Origin: Maribacter sp. 4G9
GTDB lineage: Bacteria; Bacteroidota; Bacteroidia; Flavobacteriales; Flavobacteriaceae
Assembly (NCBI RefSeq): GCF_002742265.1
Contig: NZ_MDGL01000181.1
Coordinates: 1 to 53,736 of the forward strand
Direction: 5' to 3'
DNA length: 53,736 nucleotides
Made by a program: the position numbers and the translations under genes. Shown one piece after another: positions 27,475 to 37,020 of the stretch. How positions within the stretch are numbered: the stretch's first letter is position 1; each line of letters begins with the position of its first letter. The notes under the pieces are model-generated. The model saw only the letters and a list, made by a program, of their open reading frames with translations, did no database searches and was not told where the DNA came from.

Positions 27475-28140
27475 CTACCATTCTATGGTTTTATTGCCCA
27501 AATCCGATAAAATTTTATTGCATTTCGAAAAATGTCGGTTTCCAAACCAATAACCCCTGTTGGCACTTAGGGGAGAAGGATGACCTGAAGTTAGTATCCG
27601 ATGCCTTTTACCATCGATCAGGCTCGCTTTTTTCTTAGCATAGCCTCCCCACAATAAAAAGACGATGTTTTCTTTCTGCTCGGACAAGGTCCTGATAACG
27701 GCATCCGTAAATGTTTCCCAACCCTTTCCCTGGTGACTTCCCGCTTCATGCGCACGCACCGTAAGGCTTGCATTCAACAGGAGTACCCCTTGGTCCGCCC
27801 ATCGTTCCAAATTACCGCTTTTGGGATACGGTTTTTGTACGTCCGTCTCAATTTCCTTGAAAATATTGACCAAGGAAGGAGGATGCGGAATTCCCTCCGC
27901 TACCGAAAAACAGAGCCCGTTTGCCTGTCCCGGTCCGTGGTAGGGGTCCTGCCCCAGGATGACGACCTTGGTAGTTTCAAATGGGCAATGGCCAAATGCG
28001 GCAAATATGTCAGAACCCTTTGGATAACAGGTATTTTGCGCATATTCCCTTTTTACAAATTCCGTCAGGGCCTTAAAATAGGTTTTTTCAAATTCAGGTT
28101 GCAGTTGCGATTTCCAACCCGATTCCATCTGTACGTCCAT
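27475..28140 (-). CDS. ung: Uracil-DNA glycosylase
   Basis: The 221-residue family-1 enzyme has the water-activating loop VILGQDPYHGPGQANGLCF and the leucine-loop region LTSGHPSPLSANRGYWFGNRHF, both with the catalytic residues kept (Asp and His). It removes uracil from DNA as the first step of base excision repair. Length and motifs are normal for Ung. Confidence 0.97.
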   Translation of the reverse strand: MDVQMESGWKSQLQPEFEKTYFKALTEFVKREYAQNTCYPKGSDIFAAFGHCPFETTKVVILGQDPYHGPGQANGLCFSVAEGIPHPPSLVNIFKEIETDVQKPYPKSGNLERWADQGVLLLNASLTVRAHEAGSHQGKGWETFTDAVIRTLSEQKENIVFLLWGGYAKKKASLIDGKRHRILTSGHPSPLSANRGYWFGNRHFSKCNKILSDLGNKTIEW

Positions 28141-28242
28141 AGGTGCGTTTATCTACTTTTTACAAAGCTAGGCGTATATTCCTTGAAGGGCAAGTCAAGG
28201 GTGTTTGATTGCGATAAAATCATTGGATTTCAAGACTTCCAC

Positions 28243-28273
28243 TTGACAAAAAACAATGTAGTTATTAAATTTG
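28243..28273 (+). promoter_or_regulatory. Promoter of the 28298 gene
   Basis: TTG (28243-28245) and TAAATTTG (28266-28273), an exact TAnnTTTG, are 20 bp apart, a good fit to the Bacteroidota promoter. The start codon follows 24 bases later. Confidence 0.6.
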
Positions 28274-28297
28274 TAACTCATTAATATCTTGTTTGTT

Positions 28298-28726
28298 ATG
28301 AAGAAAAACTTTGTAGTGAAGACGGTATTAAGCACAGTAATTGCCGTTTTCTTCTCTTTTCATGTTTCGGGCCAAACCCTATATGCGCTTAAAATCAACG
28401 GTAAAATCCGTTCAGAGGCCGTAGATATTACAGCAAAGTATCAGCCCCGTCTGGTCATGGGTATGGATCAAGCCCTTGAATTCCAAGGAACCGTCGCTAA
28501 ATTCCTGGTTAAGAGGAAGGCCATTGAGGAAGATGACACCCTTTCTCCCAAGGCCAAATACGAGCTGTTAAAGCAACTCTCGAGCAAGGAGACCATGGCC
28601 ATGGCCGATGTGCTGGAATCCTATCGCTTTCAGGAATACGTGCGGATCAAGCCCCAAATTCAGCCTATTTTGGAACCTTCGAGGGAACAAGAGGACATTT
28701 GGGCCGCCACTTCCGAGGCGAACTAA
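28298..28726 (+). CDS. Hypothetical secreted protein
   Basis: The 142-residue product starts MKKNFVVKTVLSTVIAVFFS and continues to a cleavable-looking FHVSGQ. The mature part is mostly helical and charged, with no Cys. No family is recognised. It has its own promoter and converges on the DUF6340 gene. Confidence 0.7.
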   Translation: MKKNFVVKTVLSTVIAVFFSFHVSGQTLYALKINGKIRSEAVDITAKYQPRLVMGMDQALEFQGTVAKFLVKRKAIEEDDTLSPKAKYELLKQLSSKETMAMADVLESYRFQEYVRIKPQIQPILEPSREQEDIWAATSEAN

Positions 28727-28780
28727 TTCTCCGAATCAATTTTTGTCTTTTGGGGAAGTTTTGGATTGTATCGGTATGAC

Positions 28781-29848
28781 TTATTCCAATAAGCCCACTT
28801 CTTGGAATTGTTGTTGGACCAAAACGTTTTTGGTTTGACGTCTTAGGAGGCTTTTAAGATAATCGGTATTAAAGGCTTTGCTCTTAAGGTCGATGGATTT
28901 TTCGGCCCAATGTATCGCCATATCCAGATTTCCCTGATACTCGTTCAAGACGGCCAAATTGTAACTTGCCTTGCTTCCTAAAGCGTTATCCCCACTAGAA
29001 ACCAGGTCCGATAATTTTTGCTTGGCCAAATCAATTTTACCAGCTTGTATAAGCTGATCTGTTTTGATAAGCTGGGAATTTCCTTTGGCAAAATAGCTCC
29101 TTTTAAGAATACGGTCCGAGGGCAACAAGCGCTGCCCGTAGGCCACCCCTGTATTTTTGGAAAACTTTAGGGCTTCCAGTCTTCGGCCATCCATGTTTTC
29201 TATCGCATCGATAACATCGTTCCCAAGGGAAGAAGTGACAAGTTCATTGTTTGTGACGATTTCGTCCAATAAAATTCTTTTATTGGGGTCAAAGATGCGC
29301 CATCCGTTCCCAATTAGTGTTTCCATGGTGATTTCCTTTCCCAATGTTTCGCTGTGCATCCGTAGGAGGTCGGTTTCGGTACGTTTCGTTTTTTTGACCT
29401 TCAGTTTCGTGTCCACTTCAAAATGTGCCAGGGCAAAGATGGCATCCACACCAATTTCATTGCATAAATAGGTAATTTCCTGCCATGTATTGGCGGTCAA
29501 GTTTTCATCGCTCAGGCTTTGTGCAATATTCACATTTTGTATCAATACCACCTTCTCAAACCTTTGGTCCTTTAAAAGCGCATCGAAAAGTCCTTCCATA
29601 CTCGCTTCGGTTCCATGGATGCTCAACCATTTTTCATCCTGCACCACCACATTTGCGATACCATCCTTCTTCTTCCGTTTTTGTAAGGAAGGCTTGGTGG
29701 CATCGAGGATACCAATCGTTTTTATTTCATTGGTAATGGTTACCGGTGAAGGTTCCTGGACCACGATGGACAGTTCCCTGGTAGCTGAACAGGCTATGGT
29801 CATACTACCGATCACCGAAATCAAAAAAGTGCGTGTAAAATGATGCAT
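28781..29848 (-). CDS. DUF6340 family lipoprotein with TPR-like C-terminus
   Basis: The 355-residue protein starts MHHFTRTFLISVIGSMTIAC, a lipoprotein signal; this ATG is preferred to the TTG at 29872. Residues 20-240 match the DUF6340 family (TIGILDATKPS, IGVDAIFALAHFEVD, GNGWRIFDP). The last 110 residues contain TPR-like helices (NALGSKASYNLAVLNEYQ, MAIHWAEKSIDL). It is probably attached to the outer or inner membrane; function unknown. Confidence 0.85.
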   Translation of the reverse strand: MHHFTRTFLISVIGSMTIACSATRELSIVVQEPSPVTITNEIKTIGILDATKPSLQKRKKKDGIANVVVQDEKWLSIHGTEASMEGLFDALLKDQRFEKVVLIQNVNIAQSLSDENLTANTWQEITYLCNEIGVDAIFALAHFEVDTKLKVKKTKRTETDLLRMHSETLGKEITMETLIGNGWRIFDPNKRILLDEIVTNNELVTSSLGNDVIDAIENMDGRRLEALKFSKNTGVAYGQRLLPSDRILKRSYFAKGNSQLIKTDQLIQAGKIDLAKQKLSDLVSSGDNALGSKASYNLAVLNEYQGNLDMAIHWAEKSIDLKSKAFNTDYLKSLLRRQTKNVLVQQQFQEVGLLE

Positions 29849-30023
29849 ATGTTTAAACTTAAATTGACTCAACTCTTTGCTAATTGGCTGAAAATGTTCT
29901 CTCTATAACAAAAAAACGACCAGTTTATTGTAATGCACACCCGCAGCTTCTGAAATCATTGCCATTGACGGCTTTTTCTATATCGGGACCAATAGCTACC
30001 TTTACCGCCAGCTAATTTGACAT

Positions 30024-32198
30024 ATGGCCAATATTCATCCAAAAACTTTACAGGACCTTGAGTTTCCCAAAGTTTTGCAACAGGTATCCGCCCGATGCAA
30101 TACCGCTATAGGAAAGGAATGGGCGTTGGAAATAACGCCAATTAGTGATGCTGGGCAGATGGAGCACTCCTTGGGGATGACCTCCGAGTATCTTTCATCC
30201 CTAATAAGCGAAAACAGCATTCCAAACCATGGCTTTGACAGCATAAACGGCGAACTTCGTCTTCTGAAAATTGAAAACACCACCTTTGAACTGCAGGGGT
30301 TCAAACGCATCGCAAGTATTTGTGACACCGTTCTCGCCCATCAAAAATTTTTCAAAAAATTTCAGGAGTACTATCCCCTATTGCATGATCTTGCCCTTGA
30401 ATTGGAACCCAATAAAGAAATCCCCGATCTTGTCAATAATGTCATAGACCGATTTGGCGAGGTAAAGGACAATGCCTCGGAAAACCTATTGCGCATCCGA
30501 AGGCAGATGAACCATGTGCGCGGTAAAATAAGCCAGAGTTTCGGATCGGCCTTGGCTACGTATCAAACATCGGACTATTTGGATGAGATTCGAGAGTCTG
30601 TCGTTGAAAATCGTAGGGTACTTACCGTTAAGGCCATGTACCGAAGAAAGGTCAAAGGGACGGTAATGGGTAATTCCAAAACAGGAAGTATCGTGTACAT
30701 AGAGCCAGAGGCCGCGTTAAGGTACAGTCGTGAGTTGAACAATTTAGAGTTTGAAGAAAAGGAGGAGATACAACATATTTTAAACCAACTAACCAATCAA
30801 CTAAGACCGTTTAGAGCGCTTTTAAGCGATTATCAGGACTATTTGGGGCAGATAGACGTTACTGCGGCAAAAGCAAAGCACGCGCAAGATATCAATGCTT
30901 TAATGCCGAAAATAAACAGCGGCAACCGGCTCTATCTGCGAGATGCATACCATCCGCTCTTGTTTTTGAACAATAAGCTAAAGAACGAAAAGACCTATCC
31001 GCAAACGATAGAGCTGCACGATGAAAATAGAGTTATTGTTATTTCTGGACCCAACGCTGGAGGTAAAAGTATCACGCTAAAGACCATAGGTTTACTGCAG
31101 GTAATGTTGCAAAGTGGCATGCTCATCCCGGTACATGAACGTAGCGAGGTCTGCTTTTTCGATAAGATACTTACGGATATTGGAGACAACCAATCTATTG
31201 AAAATCATTTAAGTACATACAGTTACCGCTTAAAGAACATGAACCAATTTCTAAAGCGTTGTAACAACCGAACTTTATTTTTGATAGATGAATTTGGAAC
31301 GGGAAGTGACCCAGAACTGGGTGGTGCATTGGCAGAAGCATTTTTGGAAGTCTTTTATGAACGGGAGTCTTATGGTGTCATAACAACCCACTATGCGAAT
31401 TTAAAAGCCTTAGCTAACGAACTGCCGCACATGAGCAATGCCAATATGCTGTTCGATGGCAGAACCTTGGAACCTACCTTTCAGCTTGTGTTAGGACAGG
31501 CAGGTAGTTCTTTTACCTTTGAGGTAGCACAAAAGAACGGTATCCCCTACTCCTTGATCAACAAGGCCAAGAAGAAGATAGAGCGCGGAAAAGTCCGTTT
31601 TGATGCAACGATAGCCAAACTGCAGAAAGAGCGCAGTAAAATGGCACAAACCGGGTCTCGATTACAAGAAGAAGAAACCAAAGCAAGGGAAGAAGCAGCC
31701 AGATTGGAAAAATTGAATGCCAAGGTAAAGTCCAAACTGGAAAACTATCAAGAGCTTTACGACCACGATCAGCGAATGATTCAGCTTGGAAACAAGGTGA
31801 ATGTTGCGGCGGACAAGTATTTTCAGGATAATAAGAAGAGGCCATTGGTATCCGAGTTGTTGCGTCTGGTAGAAACGGAGAATAGCAAGCGTAAGAAAAA
31901 AACGGCCAATCAAGCAAAGGCGGAACGCTCCAAAAAGGCGAAAGTGGCCCAAGAAGTACAGAAAGAGGTTAAGGTTATCCGAGAGAAAAAGCAAGTAGCA
32001 AAGAAAAAGGATGTTCAAAAAGAAAAGAACACCCCAAGACCCGTTTTTAAAATCGATGATTGCGTTCGCATGACCGATGGTAAGGCCGTAGGAAGCATTG
32101 ATAAGCTGGAGAAAGGCAAAGCGGTCGTCAATTATGGTATGTTTACGACCAATGTCAGTGTTGACCAGTTGGAATTGGTAGAACGTAAAAAGAACTAG
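30024..32198 (+). CDS. mutS2: MutS2-family ATPase lacking the Smr nuclease domain
   Basis: The 724-residue protein has the MutS2 core and clamp (residues 1-320), Walker A VISGPNAGGKSITLKTIGL (about 345), Walker B RTLFLIDEFGTGSDPELGG (about 420), and a long coiled coil plus Lys-rich linker (residues 510-670). MutS2 binds branched DNA or collided ribosomes depending on species. The C-terminus ends in an SH3-like segment (VFKIDDCVRMTDGKAVGSI) and has no Smr domain, so nuclease activity of the usual kind is not expected. This short form appears normal in Flavobacteriia. Confidence 0.92.
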   Translation: MANIHPKTLQDLEFPKVLQQVSARCNTAIGKEWALEITPISDAGQMEHSLGMTSEYLSSLISENSIPNHGFDSINGELRLLKIENTTFELQGFKRIASICDTVLAHQKFFKKFQEYYPLLHDLALELEPNKEIPDLVNNVIDRFGEVKDNASENLLRIRRQMNHVRGKISQSFGSALATYQTSDYLDEIRESVVENRRVLTVKAMYRRKVKGTVMGNSKTGSIVYIEPEAALRYSRELNNLEFEEKEEIQHILNQLTNQLRPFRALLSDYQDYLGQIDVTAAKAKHAQDINALMPKINSGNRLYLRDAYHPLLFLNNKLKNEKTYPQTIELHDENRVIVISGPNAGGKSITLKTIGLLQVMLQSGMLIPVHERSEVCFFDKILTDIGDNQSIENHLSTYSYRLKNMNQFLKRCNNRTLFLIDEFGTGSDPELGGALAEAFLEVFYERESYGVITTHYANLKALANELPHMSNANMLFDGRTLEPTFQLVLGQAGSSFTFEVAQKNGIPYSLINKAKKKIERGKVRFDATIAKLQKERSKMAQTGSRLQEEETKAREEAARLEKLNAKVKSKLENYQELYDHDQRMIQLGNKVNVAADKYFQDNKKRPLVSELLRLVETENSKRKKKTANQAKAERSKKAKVAQEVQKEVKVIREKKQVAKKKDVQKEKNTPRPVFKIDDCVRMTDGKAVGSIDKLEKGKAVVNYGMFTTNVSVDQLELVERKKN

Positions 32199-32201
32199 GT
32201 T

Positions 32202-33158
32202 ATGAAACGAATAGGATATGTAATCTGCTGCATAGCTTTTCTCAACTGGCTTAATTCCTGCGGTAGCGACGATGCCGTTGTCACCCCAATAACAATTGAG
32301 GAACTTAGTATACGGGCTGAAGTTGATGAAAATCCCGTTTCAGGGAGTGCGGTAGCAACGGTAGCTTCAAAATTGCCAGGTACGTTAACCTATACCTTGA
32401 GTTCAATATCTGTTGATAACGCTGTTGAAATTAATTCAGCAACTGGCGTTTTAAGCGTTAGTAGTTCGTTAGCCTTTGATTACGAACGGAGAACAGCAAT
32501 AACGGGAATTGTAGTGGCATCAAATGGTAGCGAAAGTGAAGCCTGGGATTTACAAATCGGCATTCGAAATATTGACGATATCGAGTATTGGCTTAGCGAT
32601 TCAAAAGCGGTATATCAAGCAGAAAACTCTGGGAATTGGGTACTTATCACCGAACAGGAATATGAAGAACTAACCACACAGCTGAACAGCATCAGTAAAT
32701 CGGGCACCACGGATCTCCTGTATAGCCAAGGCTCAAACTCAGAACTGTTTGAAACCTACGCTGGTTTTACCGTATCCAACGATCTCTCCAGTATACCAGA
32801 AAATAGTTATGTGTTTGCTTTTAAATATCTCGCTCAGGCTGATTCCTTGGCAGAAAACCAAGTAAAGGTATCTGATGGTATTGTCACGGAGGGTTATGCG
32901 AATTTAGGAAACACATTGCCGATTCACAATCAAGGCCAACGGTATTTTGTTTTGAAAGGAGCACGACAATCCACCACTACCAGTAGAGGGTTTTTAGGTA
33001 TCTATTCCCAAAACGGGGTTTCTTATGATAGCCAAGGGAATGCAGCGGGTACACATCTTTTTGGAGCAGGTGATATCAACGAATTCTCGAGTACTAATGT
33101 GCTGGATCGTGTTTGTATCTATCAAGGGCTAAGTACACCAGTACAACAATGGGATTAA
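32202..33158 (+). CDS. Cadherin-like lipoprotein of unknown function
   Basis: The 318-residue protein has signal and lipobox IAFLNWLNSCGS. Residues 30-120 form a cadherin-like beta domain (ISVDNAVEINSATGVLSV), followed by a unique C-terminal region that recalls surface lipoproteins of Flavobacteriia. The ATG lies 3 bases after the mutS2 stop, so it may ride on the same transcript despite an unrelated role. It converges on the cytolysin-like gene. Confidence 0.75.
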   Translation: MKRIGYVICCIAFLNWLNSCGSDDAVVTPITIEELSIRAEVDENPVSGSAVATVASKLPGTLTYTLSSISVDNAVEINSATGVLSVSSSLAFDYERRTAITGIVVASNGSESEAWDLQIGIRNIDDIEYWLSDSKAVYQAENSGNWVLITEQEYEELTTQLNSISKSGTTDLLYSQGSNSELFETYAGFTVSNDLSSIPENSYVFAFKYLAQADSLAENQVKVSDGIVTEGYANLGNTLPIHNQGQRYFVLKGARQSTTTSRGFLGIYSQNGVSYDSQGNAAGTHLFGAGDINEFSSTNVLDRVCIYQGLSTPVQQWD

Positions 33159-33235
33159 TGCTGTTTACATAAGAAACAAAACAGCCGACACCAAGTTGTT
33201 GAATCTACAACTTTAGATGCCGACTGCTGCTTCAC

Positions 33236-34843
33236 TTAATTACATGTCCTTGAATTTCGGAAAACCCTAAGTAAAAAATCATTTGTGATTTCAAAACATT
33301 TTTGACTTGAGATATAATTATAAGAGATGGGGTCGCCCAAGGCCCGCCAAACAAAGGCATCTTGAAATTGAAATTCTACCTCTACATCATGTGCGCCATT
33401 TGGTGGACTTTGGACTTCTCGCTTACCGTTATTTACGGTGATATAACCTCCTGTAACTGAATTATTGGTGCCTTCTCGCTTATAAATGAATCGAAAACGA
33501 ACATCAAATATGGAATTATTATCCACATCCACGTTTTCATGGTCATAGCTAGTCTTATCACAGGTTTCTACGCTATAGTCTGTCGTGTAACCCATTTTTG
33601 CCAACGAGTTATCTTTTAAATACCTAATGGTATAGGCAATGGGTACGCCTGGATTGTTGCGAGTATATATAGCATTCTCTCCTGTTAATACACTATTAAG
33701 GGCCCCAAAACCAGAATCAATGTTGGCCAGGCTAATAGCTTCGGAGGCTGCTTCCGCATTGCCGCCTATCGTAACCACAGTAATACTGGAATTTTTTAGG
33801 ACTTCGTCATATTTAGACTCTAACTCCAAGGAACCTGCATTTCGTTTGCCTCCAGCATACTCCAAAACAGCGTCCAATTCAATAGAGGTATCTTGTATTG
33901 TAGACTCCATACGGACCATAAGTAAACGGCCATAGGAAACAGAACTTACGTAAGCAGGTGGAGTATCAGAACCAAATGCAGCTTCCGCCTGTTCTTTAGT
34001 AACTGATGGAGCAAAAACAGCGGCTGGAGTAGCCGGTGTATTCATTGTGACGGTATAGAACACCTGACGAAACACTATAGCCGCTACTTTTCTCTCTGTA
34101 TTGGTCTCAAAATTAAATTGTGAAGCCAGAGAGCCTGTGGCCCATTCCAAGTTTAATCCAACATCTAAACTAAATTGCTTTGATGCGTAAGAAGTGGTGG
34201 CCTGATATGACGAATTTGCTGCGTTTACGTAGCCATCTTGGTAAGCATTGGCATTCCACCATTCCAATGCATTATCAAGGCCGGTGCCAAAGCTAGCATT
34301 ATTTGGCTGGTCCACAACAATGGTGCCTTGTTCCCCGATACCGGGCAAGTCTAATCTTAATGTCATGGGACTTCTATCCAATGTTAAAGGATTCGGAGCA
34401 CCATCCAACATACCTTCATCTCCAATGACCAAAGCGCCAGGAAATACAATTCCGTTGGTAGGCCTCATTATGGCAACATCGTCAAAATTGGTTTCCAAAT
34501 CGAAGTCTTTTAGACTACAGATGGTTTTCTCACCCTGTACCCAACTGGAACTATTACTAGTTTCATTGGTAATTGTCCGTTCTGAAGCCGCACCGCCGGT
34601 TTCTTGGACATTAAGAAGGGAATTTGGATCATAGTTTAAATTGGTAATTACTGTATTTATATCCTCTTGATTGCTGTTTTCATTACCACTATTCCCTCCA
34701 TCGGGATTTTCACCATTATTAGACCCGTTCTCTATGGGATCTGTTACACTTTCATCTTTACTACAAGACTGTGAAAATAAAAGTCCCACTGTTAATAATA
34801 AAAGAATGGAAGGAATTCGAAATTGTTTTAAGATTGTTTTCAT
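33236..34843 (-). CDS. Thiol-activated cytolysin-like (CDC-like) lipoprotein
   Basis: The 535-residue protein has a lipoprotein signal (LLLLTVGLLFSQSCSKDE) and an Asn/Gly/Glu-rich linker to residue 60. The pore-forming core of the thiol-activated cytolysin family follows: FPGALVIGDEG, PPAYVSSVSYGRLLMVRMES and NPGVPIAYTIRYLKDNSLA. The final beta-sandwich (domain 4 equivalent) lacks the Trp-rich undecapeptide of the Gram-positive toxins; the matching loop is about QDAFVWRALGD. It is therefore a Bacteroidota CDC-like protein with a different target, probably aimed at other cells. It is divergent from the two regulator genes. Confidence 0.88.
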   Translation of the reverse strand: MKTILKQFRIPSILLLLTVGLLFSQSCSKDESVTDPIENGSNNGENPDGGNSGNENSNQEDINTVITNLNYDPNSLLNVQETGGAASERTITNETSNSSSWVQGEKTICSLKDFDLETNFDDVAIMRPTNGIVFPGALVIGDEGMLDGAPNPLTLDRSPMTLRLDLPGIGEQGTIVVDQPNNASFGTGLDNALEWWNANAYQDGYVNAANSSYQATTSYASKQFSLDVGLNLEWATGSLASQFNFETNTERKVAAIVFRQVFYTVTMNTPATPAAVFAPSVTKEQAEAAFGSDTPPAYVSSVSYGRLLMVRMESTIQDTSIELDAVLEYAGGKRNAGSLELESKYDEVLKNSSITVVTIGGNAEAASEAISLANIDSGFGALNSVLTGENAIYTRNNPGVPIAYTIRYLKDNSLAKMGYTTDYSVETCDKTSYDHENVDVDNNSIFDVRFRFIYKREGTNNSVTGGYITVNNGKREVQSPPNGAHDVEVEFQFQDAFVWRALGDPISYNYISSQKCFEITNDFLLRVFRNSRTCN

Positions 34844-34905
34844 AATTTTTAGGTTTTAAGGATTCAACACCTCAAAACTATCTTTCAATCAATAGCTTAC
34901 CTAAT

Positions 34906-35072
34906 TTTGTCCATGGACAAAGTATGGACAGGTTAAGACATATTGGCATAAATTGGGTATGGACATAATAAAAATAGAAATGGATATTATTTATTTAAAT
35001 ATTTGATAATCAATATTTTAAACATATTTATAATTTTATTTTGACTTCAAATTCATAGACAAGGTATGGACA
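34906..35072. promoter_or_regulatory. Candidate operator array: TTTGTCCATGGACAAA and three GTATGGACA sites
   Basis: Between the divergent cytolysin-like and regulator genes lies a perfect 16-bp palindrome TTTGTCCATGGACAAA (34906-34921). GTATGGACA follows at 34922-34930, 34957-34965 and 35064-35072. ATGGACA in the palindrome and in the first repeat are 11 bp apart, one helical turn. The pattern suggests a DNA-binding protein site, most simply for the adjacent HTH regulators. No clear TAnnTTTG promoter was found in this gap. Confidence 0.6.
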
Positions 35073-35136
35073 AGACTGATTTTGAAGTATTTAAGTTTTA
35101 ACTTGTAATTTCTAACCGATATATCTCTGACATACT

Positions 35137-37020
35137 ATGAAATGCACTAAAAAATTACTGTTTTTCTTGATATTGCTTAGTTCACAAGTGTTTCCGCAAC
35201 ATCCTTCTGTGAAATTGGATAGCCTAGGTGAATTACTAAGTCTAAGTAAAAATTATAAGGATAGTGTGGATATATTGGCTCAAATGGTAGAATATCAAAT
35301 GTATAATGACTCAAGGGAATCCATTGCTCTTGCCAATTTAATATTAAGTATTAGTAAAAATAATAATTATGGAATTGGACTTTCTGACGGACATTTTCTT
35401 AAGGCAAATGCTTATGGAGCATTGCAAATAATGGACAGTGCCATGCTGAACTATCAACAAGCCATTAGGTACTCCAAAGATTTTGGCTCCGATAGAAATT
35501 TGGCCAGTGCCATGGCCAATATAAGTGTTATAGAAGGACAAAATGGCAATTATCTAAAAGCTATAATGCTTATGGATACTGTCGCAAAAATGAACCTTGC
35601 AGAAAAGGATTATCTCAATTATGGCGTTACGCTCAATAACAGGGCCTACCATTTTTACGAACAAGGAGATTACGTAAACGCCATGATAGGTTTTAAGGCG
35701 GCATTGAATGTACTTGATACTATACCGAGGGATATTTTTCGTCAAGGTGATGTTTATAGAAATATCGCCAAACTCAATTATCAGGAAAAGGATTTTGAAG
35801 ACGCACTTTCTTATTTACATAAAGCCAATGATATTTATGAAAAAGTAGATGATTACCTTTTTCAATCCTATGTTTGGTCAGATATTGGGAATGTGTACTT
35901 GGCACTGAAACAGTATGACAATGCTATTGAAAGTTATAAAAAAGGACTTACCATTTGCGAAGATTACGGTTTTAAGGAATCTAGATCTTTATCTTTAGGC
36001 AACTTGGCCATTGCACTACGGGATCAGGGAAAACTTGAGGAGGCCCTGAATAATTTTTATAAATCGACTGAAAACACTGAACATGATGAAAGTATGGCCA
36101 ACAGAATTGTCCATGAATATCATGTGGGCTATACCCATGCCCTTCTTAACAATAAGGATTCTGCTTTATTTTATCTTAACAGGGCGATTTCTTGGTCAGA
36201 CTCTTTAGGCCAAGCCAATGAGCTTAAAAATGCGTTGGAATTTAGATCAAAATCCTATGCGCTTTGGGGTATGGAAAAAAATGCCTTAGAAGATTTACTA
36301 AAAATGAATGTTCTAAAGGATAGTATCTTCAATACCCGTAAATCATTGCAGATAGAACAACTCCAAACCATCTACGAAACCGAAAAAAAAGAGGCTGCCA
36401 TTGCCCTTCAACAAGAGGAAATCAATACCCTGAACGAAAAGGCCAAGGTGGACCAGCTCACCAAAGGCTTGTATGCCGGGGGCATGTTCACTTTTGTGAC
36501 CGTTTCAGGTTTGTTGTTCTTCGGATTCCGGCAACGTATGAAGAAAAACCGTATCGCCAGAGAAAAGCAAGAGGCCATCTACCAACAGGAAATTGAGCAC
36601 AAGCAAAAGGAACTGGCCAGCCAGACCCTTCATTTGGTACAAAAGAACACCTTTATCCAAGAACTCATGGAAAATCTGGAGAACATTAAAAACTCCCCGG
36701 AGAAATTCAAGGTGGAGTTTAGGCGTATCGTCATGCTACTTAAAAAGGAAAATGCTTCGGACAAGGACTGGGAGGTCTTCAAAAGCTATTTTGCCGATGT
36801 CCACAACGATTTCGACCAAAAACTCAAGACCATTTATCCGGATATTTCCGAGAAGGAAATCCGCTTGGCGGCCTTCCTTCGTATGAACCTTACCACCAAG
36901 GAAATTGCGGCAACCCTCAATGTTTTACCGGACAGTATCCTTAAATCTAAATACCGACTCAAAAAGAAGCTGGGATTGGAAAAGGAGACCGATTTAAACC
37001 AATTTTTAAATGCCTTATGA
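35137..37020 (+). CDS. TPR/membrane/LuxR-type HTH regulator, first copy
   Basis: The 627-residue protein has a signal sequence (MKCTKKLLFFLILLSSQVFPQ), then TPR repeats in residues 30-400, then a coiled coil, a membrane helix (FTFVTVSGLLFFGF, about 450), a second coiled coil and a C-terminal LuxR-type HTH (EKEIRLAAFLRMNLTTKEIAATLN...KSKYRLKKKLGL). It is probably an envelope sensor with the TPRs outside the cytoplasm and the DNA-binding part inside. Its stop overlaps the next start as ATGA. It is a paralog of the next gene. Confidence 0.88.
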   Translation: MKCTKKLLFFLILLSSQVFPQHPSVKLDSLGELLSLSKNYKDSVDILAQMVEYQMYNDSRESIALANLILSISKNNNYGIGLSDGHFLKANAYGALQIMDSAMLNYQQAIRYSKDFGSDRNLASAMANISVIEGQNGNYLKAIMLMDTVAKMNLAEKDYLNYGVTLNNRAYHFYEQGDYVNAMIGFKAALNVLDTIPRDIFRQGDVYRNIAKLNYQEKDFEDALSYLHKANDIYEKVDDYLFQSYVWSDIGNVYLALKQYDNAIESYKKGLTICEDYGFKESRSLSLGNLAIALRDQGKLEEALNNFYKSTENTEHDESMANRIVHEYHVGYTHALLNNKDSALFYLNRAISWSDSLGQANELKNALEFRSKSYALWGMEKNALEDLLKMNVLKDSIFNTRKSLQIEQLQTIYETEKKEAAIALQQEEINTLNEKAKVDQLTKGLYAGGMFTFVTVSGLLFFGFRQRMKKNRIAREKQEAIYQQEIEHKQKELASQTLHLVQKNTFIQELMENLENIKNSPEKFKVEFRRIVMLLKKENASDKDWEVFKSYFADVHNDFDQKLKTIYPDISEKEIRLAAFLRMNLTTKEIAATLNVLPDSILKSKYRLKKKLGLEKETDLNQFLNAL

